Below are positions 51,646 through 60,559 of a stretch of 64,000 nucleotides of DNA, one piece after another. The notes under the pieces were generated by a model that was not told the origin of the DNA, searched no databases, and worked only from the letters and a program-made list of their open reading frames with translations. Position 1 is the stretch's first letter. Each line of letters starts with the position of its first letter. Source of the stretch: Bacillus_AB infantis_B (GTDB lineage Bacteria > Bacillota > Bacilli > Bacillales > Cytobacillaceae); contig NZ_VTER01000005.1 in the NCBI RefSeq assembly GCF_008180445.1, positions 248,001 through 312,000 on the forward strand, given 5' to 3'. The translations under genes and the position numbers were made by a program.

Positions 51646-52396
51646 GATGCAAGCCTCCCAAGTATGCCGTTTGAACTCTTTCATCCTTTATGATTTCCTT
51701 TGGGTTGCCGCTGGCCAGAAGCTCCCCATTGAATAGAACCACCAGGGTATCAGACAGATGCATGACCATTTCCATTTTATGTTCGATTAAAACAATCGTG
51801 TACATGCCTTCCTTCTTAATGTTCTCGATCACTTCCAGAATGGCAGGAGTTTCTTCAATCGATATGCCTGCTGTCGGTTCATCAAGAAGAAGCAGTTCTG
51901 TCTTGAGAGCCAGCAGCATAGCCAGCTCCAGTTTTCTTTTTTCTCCATGGGCCAAATCCTGTGCCAGTACATCCGCCTTACCGCTTAGCATGCACTTCTC
52001 CATATAAGATTTTGCTTCATTCTTCTGGCGGCTCATGAAAGAAAGCCTTGGAAAGAGCGAGTAATAATCTTTACTTGAAGATTGAATGGCCAGCCTGATA
52101 TTCTCCAGAACCGTCAGCTCCAGAAAAATATTAGTGAGCTGGAAGGAGCGGCCAATGCCCCTTCTAGCCCGTAATGGTACAGAAAGCTTGGTTACATTAT
52201 CTTTTCTAAAATAGATTTCTCCTTTTGTCGGTGCAATCTGACCGCTCAGCAGGTTAAAGAGAGTGGTCTTTCCCGCCCCATTTGGGCCGATAATCGAAGT
52301 CAGCTTCCCTCGCTCTATCTCCAGGTTCACTTCTCTTATTACATCATGCTCGCCAAAGGAAACAGATAGTGCTTTCGTTACCAAGATATTCTCCAA
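51623..52396 (-). CDS. livG: ABC transporter ATP-binding protein LivG
   Basis: 257 aa ATPase. Walker A GPNGAGKTT, LivG-type GIGRSFQLTNIFLELTVLENIRLA (Q-loop) and a non-standard signature DLAHGEKRKLELAMLL (LAHGEKR in place of LSGGQ, usual in LivG-like proteins). Walker B LLLLDEPTAGIS. TTG start at 52396 with AGGAGGGATC. Hydrolyses ATP with LivF to drive import. Confidence 0.92.
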   Translation of the reverse strand: MENILVTKALSVSFGEHDVIREVNLEIERGKLTSIIGPNGAGKTTLFNLLSGQIAPTKGEIYFRKDNVTKLSVPLRARRGIGRSFQLTNIFLELTVLENIRLAIQSSSKDYYSLFPRLSFMSRQKNEAKSYMEKCMLSGKADVLAQDLAHGEKRKLELAMLLALKTELLLLDEPTAGISIEETPAILEVIENIKKEGMYTIVLIEHKMEMVMHLSDTLVVLFNGELLASGNPKEIIKDERVQTAYLGGLHRESIKTG

Positions 52397-52429
52397 CTTG
52401 GCGATCCCTCCTAATCATTTATCCAGATT

Positions 52430-53644
52430 TCATTCACCATTTCGGATTGGCGGTTCAGTCTCTTCCAAATTCATTTCCCTGATCAAAACGGGCACTGGAT
52501 GATCCACGCCTTCCTGTTCCTCAAGGGTTACTGCATACAGAGATTGCAATGCCTGATGATCCTCTTCCCTGAATTTCATCTTTCCTTTCGGTGTCTCAAA
52601 TTCCATGTTTTCCATTGTGCTGATCAAGCCCTCTACATCATTGTCGCCTTCAGTTTTCTTTAGAGCCTCCACAATGGAAATGGCAGCTGTCATTCCGCCA
52701 GCAGTAAACAGGTCAGGAATTTCGCCATCAAATTTTTTCTTATGCTCTTCAACCAGCCAGTCATTTACGTCATTGTCCGGAAGGGTGTGATAGTAAATGG
52801 AAAAACCGCTCATGCCAACTAAGGAATCCATCGTTTTTAAAGAAGCAATGTCCTGTGCGGCAGTAGAGATTTTAATTCCCTGCTCCTCAAGCTTCATATC
52901 TTTTAACTGTTTCCATGGCGCATTGGATCCCGCCCAGACAATATAGAGGTAATCCGGCTTTTCATTAATAATGCTTTGAATGTTCGCTGTGAAATCAGTG
53001 GAATTTGGATCTGCATATTGTTCATTTACAATGGTGGCGCCCAGCTTCTCTGCTCCTTCTTTAAATGCCGAGATTCCTTCTCTTCCATAGGCATTGTCCT
53101 GTGCAAAAGTAGCAATCTTCACATCCTTTTCAGCAATCGCCGCCGCACCGGCGACTGCATCTTGCGAAGAGTTTCTTCCTGTCCTGAAGATATACTTGTT
53201 CCAGTTCTGCCCGGTGATGCTGTCTGCAACAGCAGGCTCCACCACCATGATTTTTTCGTATTCTTCAGCCAGCGGCAAAACGGCCAGTGTGTCCCCAGAG
53301 CTTGATGAACCCACCAGGAAATCCACTTCATCCTCTTCCAGCAGCTTGGTTGCTTTTCTTACCGCTACATCTGGCTTTGTTTCCGTATCTTCCACAATAA
53401 ACTCAACCTTCTTGCCTGCTACTTCGTTCGACCCTTCTGTTGCATAATCCAGACCCAATTCAAAACCCGCCACCGTTTGCTTTCCATAAGTCTCAAGCGG
53501 ACCTGTTAAAGAAGCGAGCACACCAATTTTGATGGTATCTTCATTTGAGTTGGCCGTTTCGCCTGAGCAACCGGAAGTTATGATAATAGAGAGTACAATT
53601 CCGATCAGTATAAATAATTTAAAGCAGTTTAATTTCATTTTCAT
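52430..53644 (-). CDS. ABC transporter substrate-binding lipoprotein, LivK/ amide-type
   Basis: 404 aa. Lipoprotein signal (FKLFILIGIVLSIIITSGC, lipobox ITSGC), then a type I periplasmic-binding fold: IKIGVLASLTGPLETYGKQTVAGFELGLDYATEGSNEVAGKKVEFIVEDTETKPDVAVRKATKLLEEDEVDFLVG. This captures the operon's substrate outside the cell. Relatives bind branched-chain amino acids, amides, aromatic acids or urea. The ATG at 53644 sits best behind AGGGGGA. First of the transporter genes, 30 bases behind the KAS III-like gene. Confidence 0.9.
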   Translation of the reverse strand: MKMKLNCFKLFILIGIVLSIIITSGCSGETANSNEDTIKIGVLASLTGPLETYGKQTVAGFELGLDYATEGSNEVAGKKVEFIVEDTETKPDVAVRKATKLLEEDEVDFLVGSSSSGDTLAVLPLAEEYEKIMVVEPAVADSITGQNWNKYIFRTGRNSSQDAVAGAAAIAEKDVKIATFAQDNAYGREGISAFKEGAEKLGATIVNEQYADPNSTDFTANIQSIINEKPDYLYIVWAGSNAPWKQLKDMKLEEQGIKISTAAQDIASLKTMDSLVGMSGFSIYYHTLPDNDVNDWLVEEHKKKFDGEIPDLFTAGGMTAAISIVEALKKTEGDNDVEGLISTMENMEFETPKGKMKFREEDHQALQSLYAVTLEEQEGVDHPVPVLIREMNLEETEPPIRNGE

Positions 53645-53680
53645 AGCCATTCCCCCTATATTTGTTTTCTTAAGGCCATG

Positions 53681-54709
53681 TCAATTCTCGCTGCGTAGAT
53701 ACTTTGAATCTCCTATCCATCTCACAACAGTCGCCGCCCACGTATAACCAGTCCCAGCACTGACCGCTACAGCAATATCTCCGGCATTCAATAGTCCCCG
53801 TTCATGGGCAAAATGGAGTCCTACGCATGGGTCAAGCGCAGACATATGGCCATGGTGATTGAGGTAAACTGCTTTTTCTTCTGGAATTTCAAGTGATTGT
53901 AAGAGTTCTTTAAACATTGAACGTTTTGTGTGCAGTGGCAAAAGGAGTTTAATATCTTGAGGGGCATAACCGCTTCTTTGAAGTGCTTTGCGTATGACAT
54001 GATCAAAATTTGCAATCGATACAGGATCCAGTCTTTCTTTCATGGATTGAGGATCTTTCACATCTATATAGTGCATGTTTTTTTCGACTGTTTCATGGCA
54101 GGTAAAATATTTGGACCCCCCGGCAGGTGTTCTAACATCATCATGAAAGGAACCGTCTGTCAAAATGGCGCTTTCGAGTATTTCGCTTTGGGAGGACTCC
54201 CTGGTGACCAGTGCAGCAGTGCCTCCGTCCGCAAAGTTGAACATGAAGCGTGAACGCGGATTGGCATAATCAATGATTTGGGACTCTTTGCATCCACCAA
54301 CAAGCAGGATGTTTTGCACTGATTGATCAGCAGTAATCATGTCTTTTGCCACCTTCAAAGCAATCGGGAAGCAAGAACTGACATTCATAATTTCAAACGC
54401 ATAAGCGTTTTTAGCACCTAATTCATGCTGTATCTTTGGAGCACTTGACCAGACATAATAGTCTTTATGTGGGCTTCCAAAATAGATCACAACATCTATG
54501 GACAGAGGATCAATTCCTTCGATTGCCTTCCTGCCCGCAGCAATGGCAAGATCGGAGGCTTGCATATTCTCGTCTGCAACATGCTTTTGAACTAAACCAA
54601 ACTTTTCGATAATCACCTGTTCAGGTATGCCTGTTTTCACAGCCAGATCAGCTGCAGTCTCAATATCAGGAGGAAAAAAGACTCCTGTCGCTTTTACGCC
54701 GATTCCCAT
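53681..54709 (-). CDS. 3-oxoacyl-ACP synthase III-like (FabH/thiolase-fold) enzyme
   Basis: 342 aa. Thiolase-fold condensing enzyme. The active Cys is C113 in EIMNVSSCFPIALKVAKD; His candidates lie in PLHTKRSMF and LNHHGHMSALDP, the last replacing the usual N(H/N)xG with NHHGH. The sequence opens MGIGVKATGVFFPP as in KAS III. Because it lies between MaoC and a transporter instead of fatty acid synthesis genes, it may act on a CoA ester in the operon's pathway, as a condensing or thiolytic enzyme. Its ATG overlaps maoC's stop by one base. Confidence 0.85.
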   Translation of the reverse strand: MGIGVKATGVFFPPDIETAADLAVKTGIPEQVIIEKFGLVQKHVADENMQASDLAIAAGRKAIEGIDPLSIDVVIYFGSPHKDYYVWSSAPKIQHELGAKNAYAFEIMNVSSCFPIALKVAKDMITADQSVQNILLVGGCKESQIIDYANPRSRFMFNFADGGTAALVTRESSQSEILESAILTDGSFHDDVRTPAGGSKYFTCHETVEKNMHYIDVKDPQSMKERLDPVSIANFDHVIRKALQRSGYAPQDIKLLLPLHTKRSMFKELLQSLEIPEEKAVYLNHHGHMSALDPCVGLHFAHERGLLNAGDIAVAVSAGTGYTWAATVVRWIGDSKYLRSEN

Positions 54710-55125
54710 TAGATTACCCCTCCGCCCTCAGGCACCATCATCTTAGCCGTGCCTGTCAAAACTTTTGTTCCATCCTGATTAAAGCATTCTGTCAGCAGGG
54801 TCAGTATTCGCTTTTCCTGGTCAACTCCCTGGACCGTCCCTTTTGCGGTAATGGTATCACCTATAAAAACAGGAGCCATAAACCGAATGTTCTGTTCTAC
54901 ATAAATCGATCCTTTCCCTGGCAGGTGCACCCCCAATAGCTGGGATAATAAACTGGAGGTTAAGAGTCCATGTGCTATACGCTGTTTGAACCTCGTTTTT
55001 TTTGCATACTCCCCGTCTATATGGACAGGGTTGAAGTCGCCGCTTAATCCCGCAAACAATACAACGTCTGTCTCTGTTATGGTTTTGCTGCAGGAGGCCT
55101 CCTGGCCAATGCTATAAGAAATCAC
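54709..55125 (-). CDS. MaoC family (R)-enoyl-CoA hydratase-like protein
   Basis: 138 aa hot-dog fold protein. The hydratase motif is FAGLSGDFNPVHIDGEYAKKTRFKQRIAHGLLTSSLLSQLLG (Asp31/His36 dyad in D-x-N-P-x-H), as in PhaJ. It would add water to an enoyl-CoA or dehydrate a 3-hydroxyacyl-CoA. Four bases after the ligase gene and overlapping the KAS III gene. RBS GAGGGTGAAAAGGTG. Confidence 0.92.
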   Translation of the reverse strand: MISYSIGQEASCSKTITETDVVLFAGLSGDFNPVHIDGEYAKKTRFKQRIAHGLLTSSLLSQLLGVHLPGKGSIYVEQNIRFMAPVFIGDTITAKGTVQGVDQEKRILTLLTECFNQDGTKVLTGTAKMMVPEGGGVI

Positions 55126-55129
55126 CTTT

Positions 55130-56611
55130 TCACCCTCTCGCTATAAGTTGTGTCTTTTGAATTTTTCCTGTGGCATTCCTCGGCAGCTCTGTTAAAAATG
55201 TAACCTTCTTGGGAATCTTATATTTTGCAAGACTTCCCTGACAGTATTGAACAACGTCGCCCTCCGTTAAAGCGCTTCCATTTTCTTTTACTATAAAAGC
55301 TTCGGGCACCTCACCCCATATTGGGTCGGCATTCCCAACTACGGCTGCTTCAGCCACACCTTTTATACTGCTGATCACTTGCTCCACCTCGAGCGGATAG
55401 ATATTTTCCCCTCCGGAAATAATCATTTCCTTCTTCCTGCCCACAATGAAAAGAAACCCTTCATCATCCGCTTGGGCTAAGTCACCGGTCATAAGCCATC
55501 CATCTTTCAGCGCCTCGCTAGTAGCATCAGGGCGGTTCCAATATTCCTTCATAATATTTGGACCTCTAACCGCAAGCTCACCAACTTCTCTTCTTTCAAC
55601 TTCTTTCCCCTCAAAATCTATCAGCTTATATTCGGAAAATAACACCGGCTTGCCGATGGATCCTCTCTTTCTCGGTGCATCTTCTTTTGTGAGCATAAAT
55701 AGAGTTGGCGAAGTTTCAGTCATTCCAAACCCCTGCCCAAATAAAAATCCTCTATCATAATAGGCATCTATCAATTCGCTTGGACACGGTGCCCCTCCAT
55801 TGTAGAACCAGCGGACTGAGCTTAAATCAGTTTTATTAAATGATGGGCTAGTGAGCAATGCCTGATGAATCGTCGGGACCCCCATTACGATCGTCGCCCC
55901 ATGTTCTTCAATCATTGTGAGTGCTTTTTCAGGTTCAAACTTGCCGGGAATGATAATTGTTCCTCCAGAAAATAGTGATGGAAACGCAAACAGCCCGATT
56001 CCCCCAATATGAAATAGCGGCAGCAGAACGATACAGCGGTCTTCTGATGTCAAATCAATGGCAAGCTTATTATTGACCGCATTCCAGAACATATTGCTCT
56101 GAGTGAGCACCGCTCCTTTCGGTTTGCCGGTCGTTCCGGATGTGTAGCAAATAATGTATGGTGCACCCTCATTAATCGTATTCTCACAAGCAAAACTTGT
56201 TTGAGTTCCTTTGCATAGGTCCTCCATAATCTCCATAGAATCTAAATCACTTTGGCCAACTAGAGACGATGCAAACTCTGCATTATTTTTTTCGGCAAAA
56301 AGGATTTTTGAGCCGCTGTCATTGAGCTGGAAAATAATCTCCTTCGCACTTAAGCGAATATTTAAAGGAACTGCCACACATTCTACCTTCGCGATGGCAA
56401 ATAAAAGGATTATGTATTCTATCCGATTGTGTGACAGAATAGCTACCCGTTCCCCTTTTCTGCCTTGCATTTTTTCATGAATCTTCCCAGCAGCCAAATC
56501 CACCATTTGATTTAGCTGTAGATAAGAAAACTTTTTGTTATCAGTTATGACCGCTGTCCGATCTGGATGCGTGTTTGCCCATTTCTGGATCCAATAGGCA
56601 ATCCCTTTCAT
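55130..56611 (-). CDS. Acyl-CoA synthetase (AMP-dependent, long-chain-fatty-acid-CoA ligase-like)
   Basis: 493 aa ANL-superfamily ligase. AMP-binding motif YTSGTTGKPKGAVLTQSN; GQGFGMTETSPT; adenylate hinge DGWLMTGDLAQADDEGFLFIVGRKKEMIISGGENIYPLEVE; catalytic Lys near the end in LPRNATGKIQK. It activates a carboxylic acid to its CoA ester, the first intracellular step if the Liv-type importer brings in an acid. ATG 56611 after GGAAGGGGGAG. Second gene of the operon, 18 bases behind the TetR gene. Confidence 0.93.
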   Translation of the reverse strand: MKGIAYWIQKWANTHPDRTAVITDNKKFSYLQLNQMVDLAAGKIHEKMQGRKGERVAILSHNRIEYIILLFAIAKVECVAVPLNIRLSAKEIIFQLNDSGSKILFAEKNNAEFASSLVGQSDLDSMEIMEDLCKGTQTSFACENTINEGAPYIICYTSGTTGKPKGAVLTQSNMFWNAVNNKLAIDLTSEDRCIVLLPLFHIGGIGLFAFPSLFSGGTIIIPGKFEPEKALTMIEEHGATIVMGVPTIHQALLTSPSFNKTDLSSVRWFYNGGAPCPSELIDAYYDRGFLFGQGFGMTETSPTLFMLTKEDAPRKRGSIGKPVLFSEYKLIDFEGKEVERREVGELAVRGPNIMKEYWNRPDATSEALKDGWLMTGDLAQADDEGFLFIVGRKKEMIISGGENIYPLEVEQVISSIKGVAEAAVVGNADPIWGEVPEAFIVKENGSALTEGDVVQYCQGSLAKYKIPKKVTFLTELPRNATGKIQKTQLIARG

Positions 56612-56629
56612 CGAACTCCCCCTTCCCTT

Positions 56630-57232
56630 TTACTTTTTTAACCCCTGGAATATAAGAGTCATCGCGGCATCAAATGCTTCTTCCGGAACCTCCTGCTTTT
56701 CCCAATACACCCATCTCATTCCGAGGAACTGACCAATCGACATCAGACAGTAGGCAACCGTCTCTTGATCTAGGTCCTTAAATTCACCCGCCTCTACGCC
56801 CTGAGACAGACTCTTTAAAAAACCGTTGGCAAGCTTGGCATAATACCAGCGGAAAATCTCCTGATCCACCACCACAGCCTGCTGGACAATACTATACAGA
56901 TTAGGATGATTTTTTACCCAGCTAAAGAAGGCAAAAAATCCATTTCGCTGCGCTTCCTCAAAGGATGAGCTTCCAGCCATTCCTTCCTTAATAGCAGTGC
57001 GCAAATCCCGGCTATAGCTGCGGATCAGCTCATCATAAACATCTTTCTTTGAAGGGAAATAGTTGTAAAAGGTTCCCTGAGCCACTTTAGCTTCTTGAGA
57101 AATATTCACAATAGAAGTCTCGAAATAACCCTTCTGCCCAAAAACCTCCTCAGCTGCCCTTAAAAGCTTTTCACGTGTTTCCAACCCTCTTGGAGTCAAC
57201 GATTTTTCCTCAGTCATGTTTTTAACTGACAC
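56630..57232 (-). CDS. TetR/AcrR family regulator of the acyl-CoA/Liv operon
   Basis: 200 aa. HTH: REKLLRAAEEVFGQKGYFETSIVNISQEAKVAQGTFYNYFPSKKDVYDELI, a strong AcrR match with recognition helix AQGTFYNYF. The C-terminal ligand domain is of the FadR/YsiA-like size, fitting control by an acyl-CoA formed by the next gene's product. The GTG at 57232 has GAGAGGTG upstream; GTG 57241 and ATG 57217 are weaker. First gene of the operon, probably autoregulated. An AT-rich, partly palindromic stretch (57255-57290) upstream could be its operator. Confidence 0.88.
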   Translation of the reverse strand: MSVKNMTEEKSLTPRGLETREKLLRAAEEVFGQKGYFETSIVNISQEAKVAQGTFYNYFPSKKDVYDELIRSYSRDLRTAIKEGMAGSSSFEEAQRNGFFAFFSWVKNHPNLYSIVQQAVVVDQEIFRWYYAKLANGFLKSLSQGVEAGEFKDLDQETVAYCLMSIGQFLGMRWVYWEKQEVPEEAFDAAMTLIFQGLKK

Positions 57233-57307
57233 CTGAATCACCTCTCAACTTAATTATAGGTAATATTCTTAAAATTTCAATAAGTATTTTAAAATGTTTA
57301 GTTTATC

Positions 57308-57368
57308 CATGGTGGTAGGTCCCTTAGCCCAAACAAAAAAAGAGCCAAGGGGTCTGTCCCCTCGGCTC
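57308..57368. repeat. REP-type bipartite palindrome
   Basis: Left unit degenerate (CATGGTGGTAGG...TTAGCCC), AAAAAAA spacer, right unit GAGCCAAGGGG...CTCGGCTC. Between the TetR promoter and the coiled-coil gene's terminator. Confidence 0.88.
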
Positions 57369-57390
57369 TTTACTCAAAAGAAATAAAAAA

Positions 57391-57414
57391 GTAAGGAACA
57401 AAGTCGCTCCTTAC
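57391..57414 (-). terminator. Rho-independent terminator of the coiled-coil gene
   Basis: Minus strand stem GTAAGGA / TCCTTAC around a GCGACTTTGT loop, followed by TTTTTTATTT. The stop codon TAA (57413-57411) lies inside the stem. Confidence 0.9.
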
Positions 57415-57683
57415 TGATTCTTCAATATACGTTTAAAATCTTTTATATCACTTTCTTGCTTGACAGAACGCACAGCTAAAGTATCAATGACCCTTTGTTG
57501 GTCCTCCAATGTATCTTTAAGCTCGGCTGTCTTTTCATCAATATGCTTCTCAATATGTTCAAAGTATGGTCCCAGACCATTAATTAAGTTATCTTTAATG
57601 CCCGAAACGTCTTTCTTTAATTCTAACTGTCCTTCTTTAAGTTCTTTTAATTCATTAAGAATTAATTTTAAAGTTTCTTCCAT
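57411..57683 (-). CDS. Small coiled-coil hypothetical protein, 90 aa
   Basis: Almost entirely a heptad-repeat helix: EETLKLILNELKELKEGQLELKKDVSGIKDNLI, a break at GLGPYFEHIEKHID, then KTAELKDTLEDQQRVIDTLAVRSVKQESDIKDFKRIL. Such proteins are common singletons in Bacillaceae, sometimes near phage or nuclease genes; no function is assigned. ATG 57683 after GGGGTG. It has its own terminator. Confidence 0.8.
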   Translation of the reverse strand: MEETLKLILNELKELKEGQLELKKDVSGIKDNLINGLGPYFEHIEKHIDEKTAELKDTLEDQQRVIDTLAVRSVKQESDIKDFKRILKNQ

Positions 57684-57786
57684 TAACAATCACCCCAGTT
57701 ACTTTTTTATATTATAACACGCCAAAGCTATCAAAATGGCTCAACCTATCCTCATTTCCTTTGCAGTTATGGAATATTTTCTCAAC

Positions 57787-57850
57787 AGGCCACCGGGTCG
57801 GTTCCCCTGGCCCAAACAAAAAAAGCCAAGGGGTCTGTCCCCTTGGCTCA
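57787..57850. repeat. REP-type bipartite palindrome
   Basis: AGGCCACCGGGTCGG...CTGGCCC, AAAAAAA spacer, AGCCAAGGGG...CTTGGCTCA. The right end contains the TGA stop of the aldehyde dehydrogenase. Confidence 0.93.
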
Positions 57851-59146
57851 TCGTTTCAACACACTCTTAAAGTGAGTAAACGTATCAAAGCTTGCTTTCC
57901 CGTGATAGGCTCCCATGCCGCTCGCGCCTACGCCTCCGAATGGAAGGTAGTGGGACGTCATGTGGCTGATTGTATCGTTGATGGATCCTCCGCCGAAGGA
58001 AATTTTGTTAAGAATTTCGTCCTGTACCGCTTCGTCTTCTGAGAATAGATAGAGAGCAAGCGGTTTAGGGCGGTTCATGATCGGCTCAATGATTTCGTCC
58101 AGGTTATCATAGGTCATAACAGGCAGGATCGGTCCGAAGATTTCATCTTGCATGACGGCGTCTTCCCATGAGATGTTATCAAGAATCGTCGGTTCAATGA
58201 GGAGCTCGTCGCGGTTATGCTGACCTCCAGTAACAATGTTTCCGTTATCGAGGAAGCCGACGAGGCGATCAAAGTGCCGCTCGCTGACAACGTGCCCAAA
58301 GTTCGGGTTCTCAACGATGTTCTCGCCGAAAGCCGCTGTGATGACTTCTTTGAACTTGTTCATGAGTTCATCCTTCACGCTGCTGTGCACGAGAAGATAA
58401 TCCGGTGCTACGCATGTTTGGCCGGCATTGGCGAATTTACCGCGCACAATGCGCAGTGCGGCTTCGTCAAGGTTGGCATCTTTATGCACGATCGTCGGAC
58501 TTTTTCCGCCGAGCTCAAGTGTCGTTGGGGTAAGATGTTTGGCCGCAGCTTCGGCCACGATCTTTCCAACGCCGGTGCTGCCTGTGAAGAAAATATAGTC
58601 AAAGTCTTCTTTTAGAAGGGCTGTGCTTGTTTCCACTTCACCTTCCACGACATGAAGATATTCTTCAGGGAAGTTGTCATTAATCATAGCAGACAGCAGG
58701 GCAGATGTTTTCGGTGTTAGTTCCGATGGCTTCAGCACGCCTGTGTTCCCGGCGGCAATAGCGCCTACAAGTGGTGTCATGGCAAGCTGGAACGGGTAGT
58801 TCCAAGGTGCAATCACCAGTGCGGAACCAAATGGCTCAGGCTTAATAAAGCTTTGGGCACCGTTGTGAGACGCTGATGTCGGCACTTCTTTCACTGCTGC
58901 CCATTCTTCAAGGTTTTCCACCATATAGTCAATCTCACCGATGACCAGTCCAACCTCGGCTCGCTTCGCTTCGAGCTCAGATTTATTCAAATCCTGCTTC
59001 ACAGCATCAAGAATATCCTGTTCATGCTTTTGCACAAGGGATTTTAATGTATTTAAAGTGCGGAGTCGGAATGAAACGCTTTTCGTTTCTCCTGAACGGA
59101 AATAGGCGCGTTGTTTACTCAAAAGCTCTTGATAGTTTTCCATCAT
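57848..59146 (-). CDS. Aldehyde dehydrogenase, class 3/YwdH-like
   Basis: 432 aa NAD(P)-dependent aldehyde dehydrogenase of the ALDH3 (fatty aldehyde) subgroup. VIAPWNYPFQLAMTPLVGAIAAGNTGVLKPSE, FTGSTGVGKIVAEAAAKHLTPTTLELGGKSPTIV (catalytic Glu in LELGGK), FANAGQTCVAPDYLL (nucleophile Cys, about 245), EIFGPILPV and the C-terminal PFGGVGASGMGAYHGKASFDTFTH are all present. Likely oxidises long-chain or lipid-derived aldehydes. The ATG at 59146 is set by AAAGGAG. No neighbour in the same operon. Confidence 0.94.
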   Translation of the reverse strand: MMENYQELLSKQRAYFRSGETKSVSFRLRTLNTLKSLVQKHEQDILDAVKQDLNKSELEAKRAEVGLVIGEIDYMVENLEEWAAVKEVPTSASHNGAQSFIKPEPFGSALVIAPWNYPFQLAMTPLVGAIAAGNTGVLKPSELTPKTSALLSAMINDNFPEEYLHVVEGEVETSTALLKEDFDYIFFTGSTGVGKIVAEAAAKHLTPTTLELGGKSPTIVHKDANLDEAALRIVRGKFANAGQTCVAPDYLLVHSSVKDELMNKFKEVITAAFGENIVENPNFGHVVSERHFDRLVGFLDNGNIVTGGQHNRDELLIEPTILDNISWEDAVMQDEIFGPILPVMTYDNLDEIIEPIMNRPKPLALYLFSEDEAVQDEILNKISFGGGSINDTISHMTSHYLPFGGVGASGMGAYHGKASFDTFTHFKSVLKR

Positions 59147-59312
59147 GAACACTCCTTTGTATTGAATACTCTAGTGATTTTATAGCTTGGACCCAAAGCC
59201 TATGAGAATGATTTCTCCCTTTCACATAAGGCCTTGCCCAACTAATTGATGCATTTATTGTTGACTCGACATACTATAGTACAGATATTTTTTATAAGCA
59301 AGGAACGTGCCC

Positions 59313-59480
59313 GGGCCAGGGGGTCCTTCTGGGCCAGGGGGTCAGGTCCCCTGGCCCAAACTCAAAAAGAGCCAAGGGGTCTGTCCCCTTGGCTCTCTGA
59401 CCCCTTGGCTCTCCCAGGCCACCGGGACAGACCCCCTGGCTCAAAAAACAAAAAAGCCAAGGGACCTGTCCCCTTGGCTT
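59313..59480. repeat. REP-type palindrome cluster, longest in the window
   Basis: At least six half-units: two truncated GGGCCAGGGGGTC pieces, a full unit ...CTGGCCC, GAGCCAAGGGG...CTTGGCTC, a partial TGACCCCTTGGCTC, a GGCCACCGGGACAG...CTGGCTC unit and AGCCAAGGGACC...CTTGGCTT. The gap 59147-59488 holds only this cluster and an AT-rich stretch; no gene is seen. Confidence 0.93.
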
Positions 59481-59488
59481 CCTCACCT

Positions 59489-60343
59489 CTAGCTACGCAT
59501 TAACGCACCATTAGGCTTGGGCAAATCCTGCTCGATTATTTGATTCATCTTACAAAAATGCTCAAAAAATTGCTGTGCATGCTCCCGTTCTTTTGGGTCA
59601 CTTTTCAGCGCAACTATATCACGCAAAGTTTGAGCCATCCATGAATTTTCAAAATAGCGGTATTTCCCTGTATTCCATGTCATTTTTTGAGGAGATTTTT
59701 CATTCACATAATAATCCCAGAAGGGCATCTGTTCCGATTCCTCTTCTGTAAGCTGGAGCCTGTATGTTGAATGAGCCGGAATATTTCCATCTTCACAAAG
59801 CTTGCCAATAAACTTCTCTTTCACCATGTAGACACCTAAGATGCGTCTGTCTTTTTCTGGCTTACTGGGATCTACTGCTGTCAGCAGAACAGCACTATTT
59901 TGGTGCAGGCGGCTGGGTTTGTTTGGCTTCCCCTTGTTATTGCCGCTTTTAATAACACCAGAAAAAACCTTCCACTCTGTAAAAGAACAATCCTGTTCTT
60001 CCGCATCACACCAAAAAACCATTTGTGATTCTGGATGAAGCTTATGATTTTTCATCAGTTTTTCATATCCCAAGCGGAGTTCCTGGCTTTTCCGATAACG
60101 ATTCTTTTCTTCTTCCTTCTTCCTGTCTTCTTCCCTACGCTCATTTTTCTTGTTTTGTATAATCACATCGAGTGATTTAGCAATCATTTCATCATGCAGT
60201 ATCAAATGCTCTCCAAATACATCAGGGAAAACAAACTTCTTCTTTTCCGATGCGAAATGTATCTCTATACTTGTATCATTATGTTCGACTATACTCCCCA
60301 TACCAAACAGCTTGTGCGTAACCTTCTTATTGATTAGATTCAT
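59489..60343 (-). CDS. Conserved hypothetical protein, 284 aa
   Basis: No family recognised. N-terminal small beta-barrel-like region (KVTHKLFGMGSIVEHNDTSIEIHFASEKKKFVFPDVF), which reads like an SH3/CarD-type fold of the kind that marks 'KxFGxGxI' proteins. A very basic helical linker (KNERREEDRKKEEEKNRYRK) and a C-terminal domain (QMVFWCDAEEQDCSFTEWKVFSG ... GKYRYFENSWMAQTLRDIVALK) follow. Soluble. ATG 60343 after AAGGAGG. Stands alone. Could bind nucleic acid through the N-terminal part and basic linker (inference). Confidence 0.75.
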   Translation of the reverse strand: MNLINKKVTHKLFGMGSIVEHNDTSIEIHFASEKKKFVFPDVFGEHLILHDEMIAKSLDVIIQNKKNERREEDRKKEEEKNRYRKSQELRLGYEKLMKNHKLHPESQMVFWCDAEEQDCSFTEWKVFSGVIKSGNNKGKPNKPSRLHQNSAVLLTAVDPSKPEKDRRILGVYMVKEKFIGKLCEDGNIPAHSTYRLQLTEEESEQMPFWDYYVNEKSPQKMTWNTGKYRYFENSWMAQTLRDIVALKSDPKEREHAQQFFEHFCKMNQIIEQDLPKPNGALMRS

Positions 60344-60559
60344 TATTCTAATCCTCCTTATATTGTAGAAAAACCCAGATGCTGTTTTTCATCCGACTAT
60401 CTTTCCTAAAAGGCTGCACAATTGTTTAAGTTTCCTTCAGGTTGAAAAGGAAATAAAAAAAGTATCCGAAATTCAATCTGCAAAACAATACAGCGAAATC
60501 CCGAATACGATTAAAACATTGTAAACCTATTATAACATTTATTGGATAAATTAAAAACA
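60344..60559 (-). other. Long AT-rich leader/promoter region of the 59489-60343 gene
   Basis: No ORF or repeat. A TATAAT box occurs at 60534-60529 on the minus strand, without a good -35, which would give a leader of about 180 bases. No recognised riboswitch core was found by eye. Confidence 0.35.

Noticed and set aside
57255..57290. Operator for the TetR gene at 56630
   Set aside because: The inverted repeat is weak and entirely AT-rich; not strong enough to list as a site.
59270..59279. TACTATAGTA palindrome after a TTGACT box
   Set aside because: Spacing does not make a normal promoter and no gene follows on the + strand; probably chance in AT-rich DNA.
59246..59503. Several overlapping open frames on both strands inside a repeat cluster
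   Set aside because: They are made wholly of translated REP sequence (GDRPLGS, WARGSVPLA type peptides) that recurs at every repeat locus, and lack RBSs.
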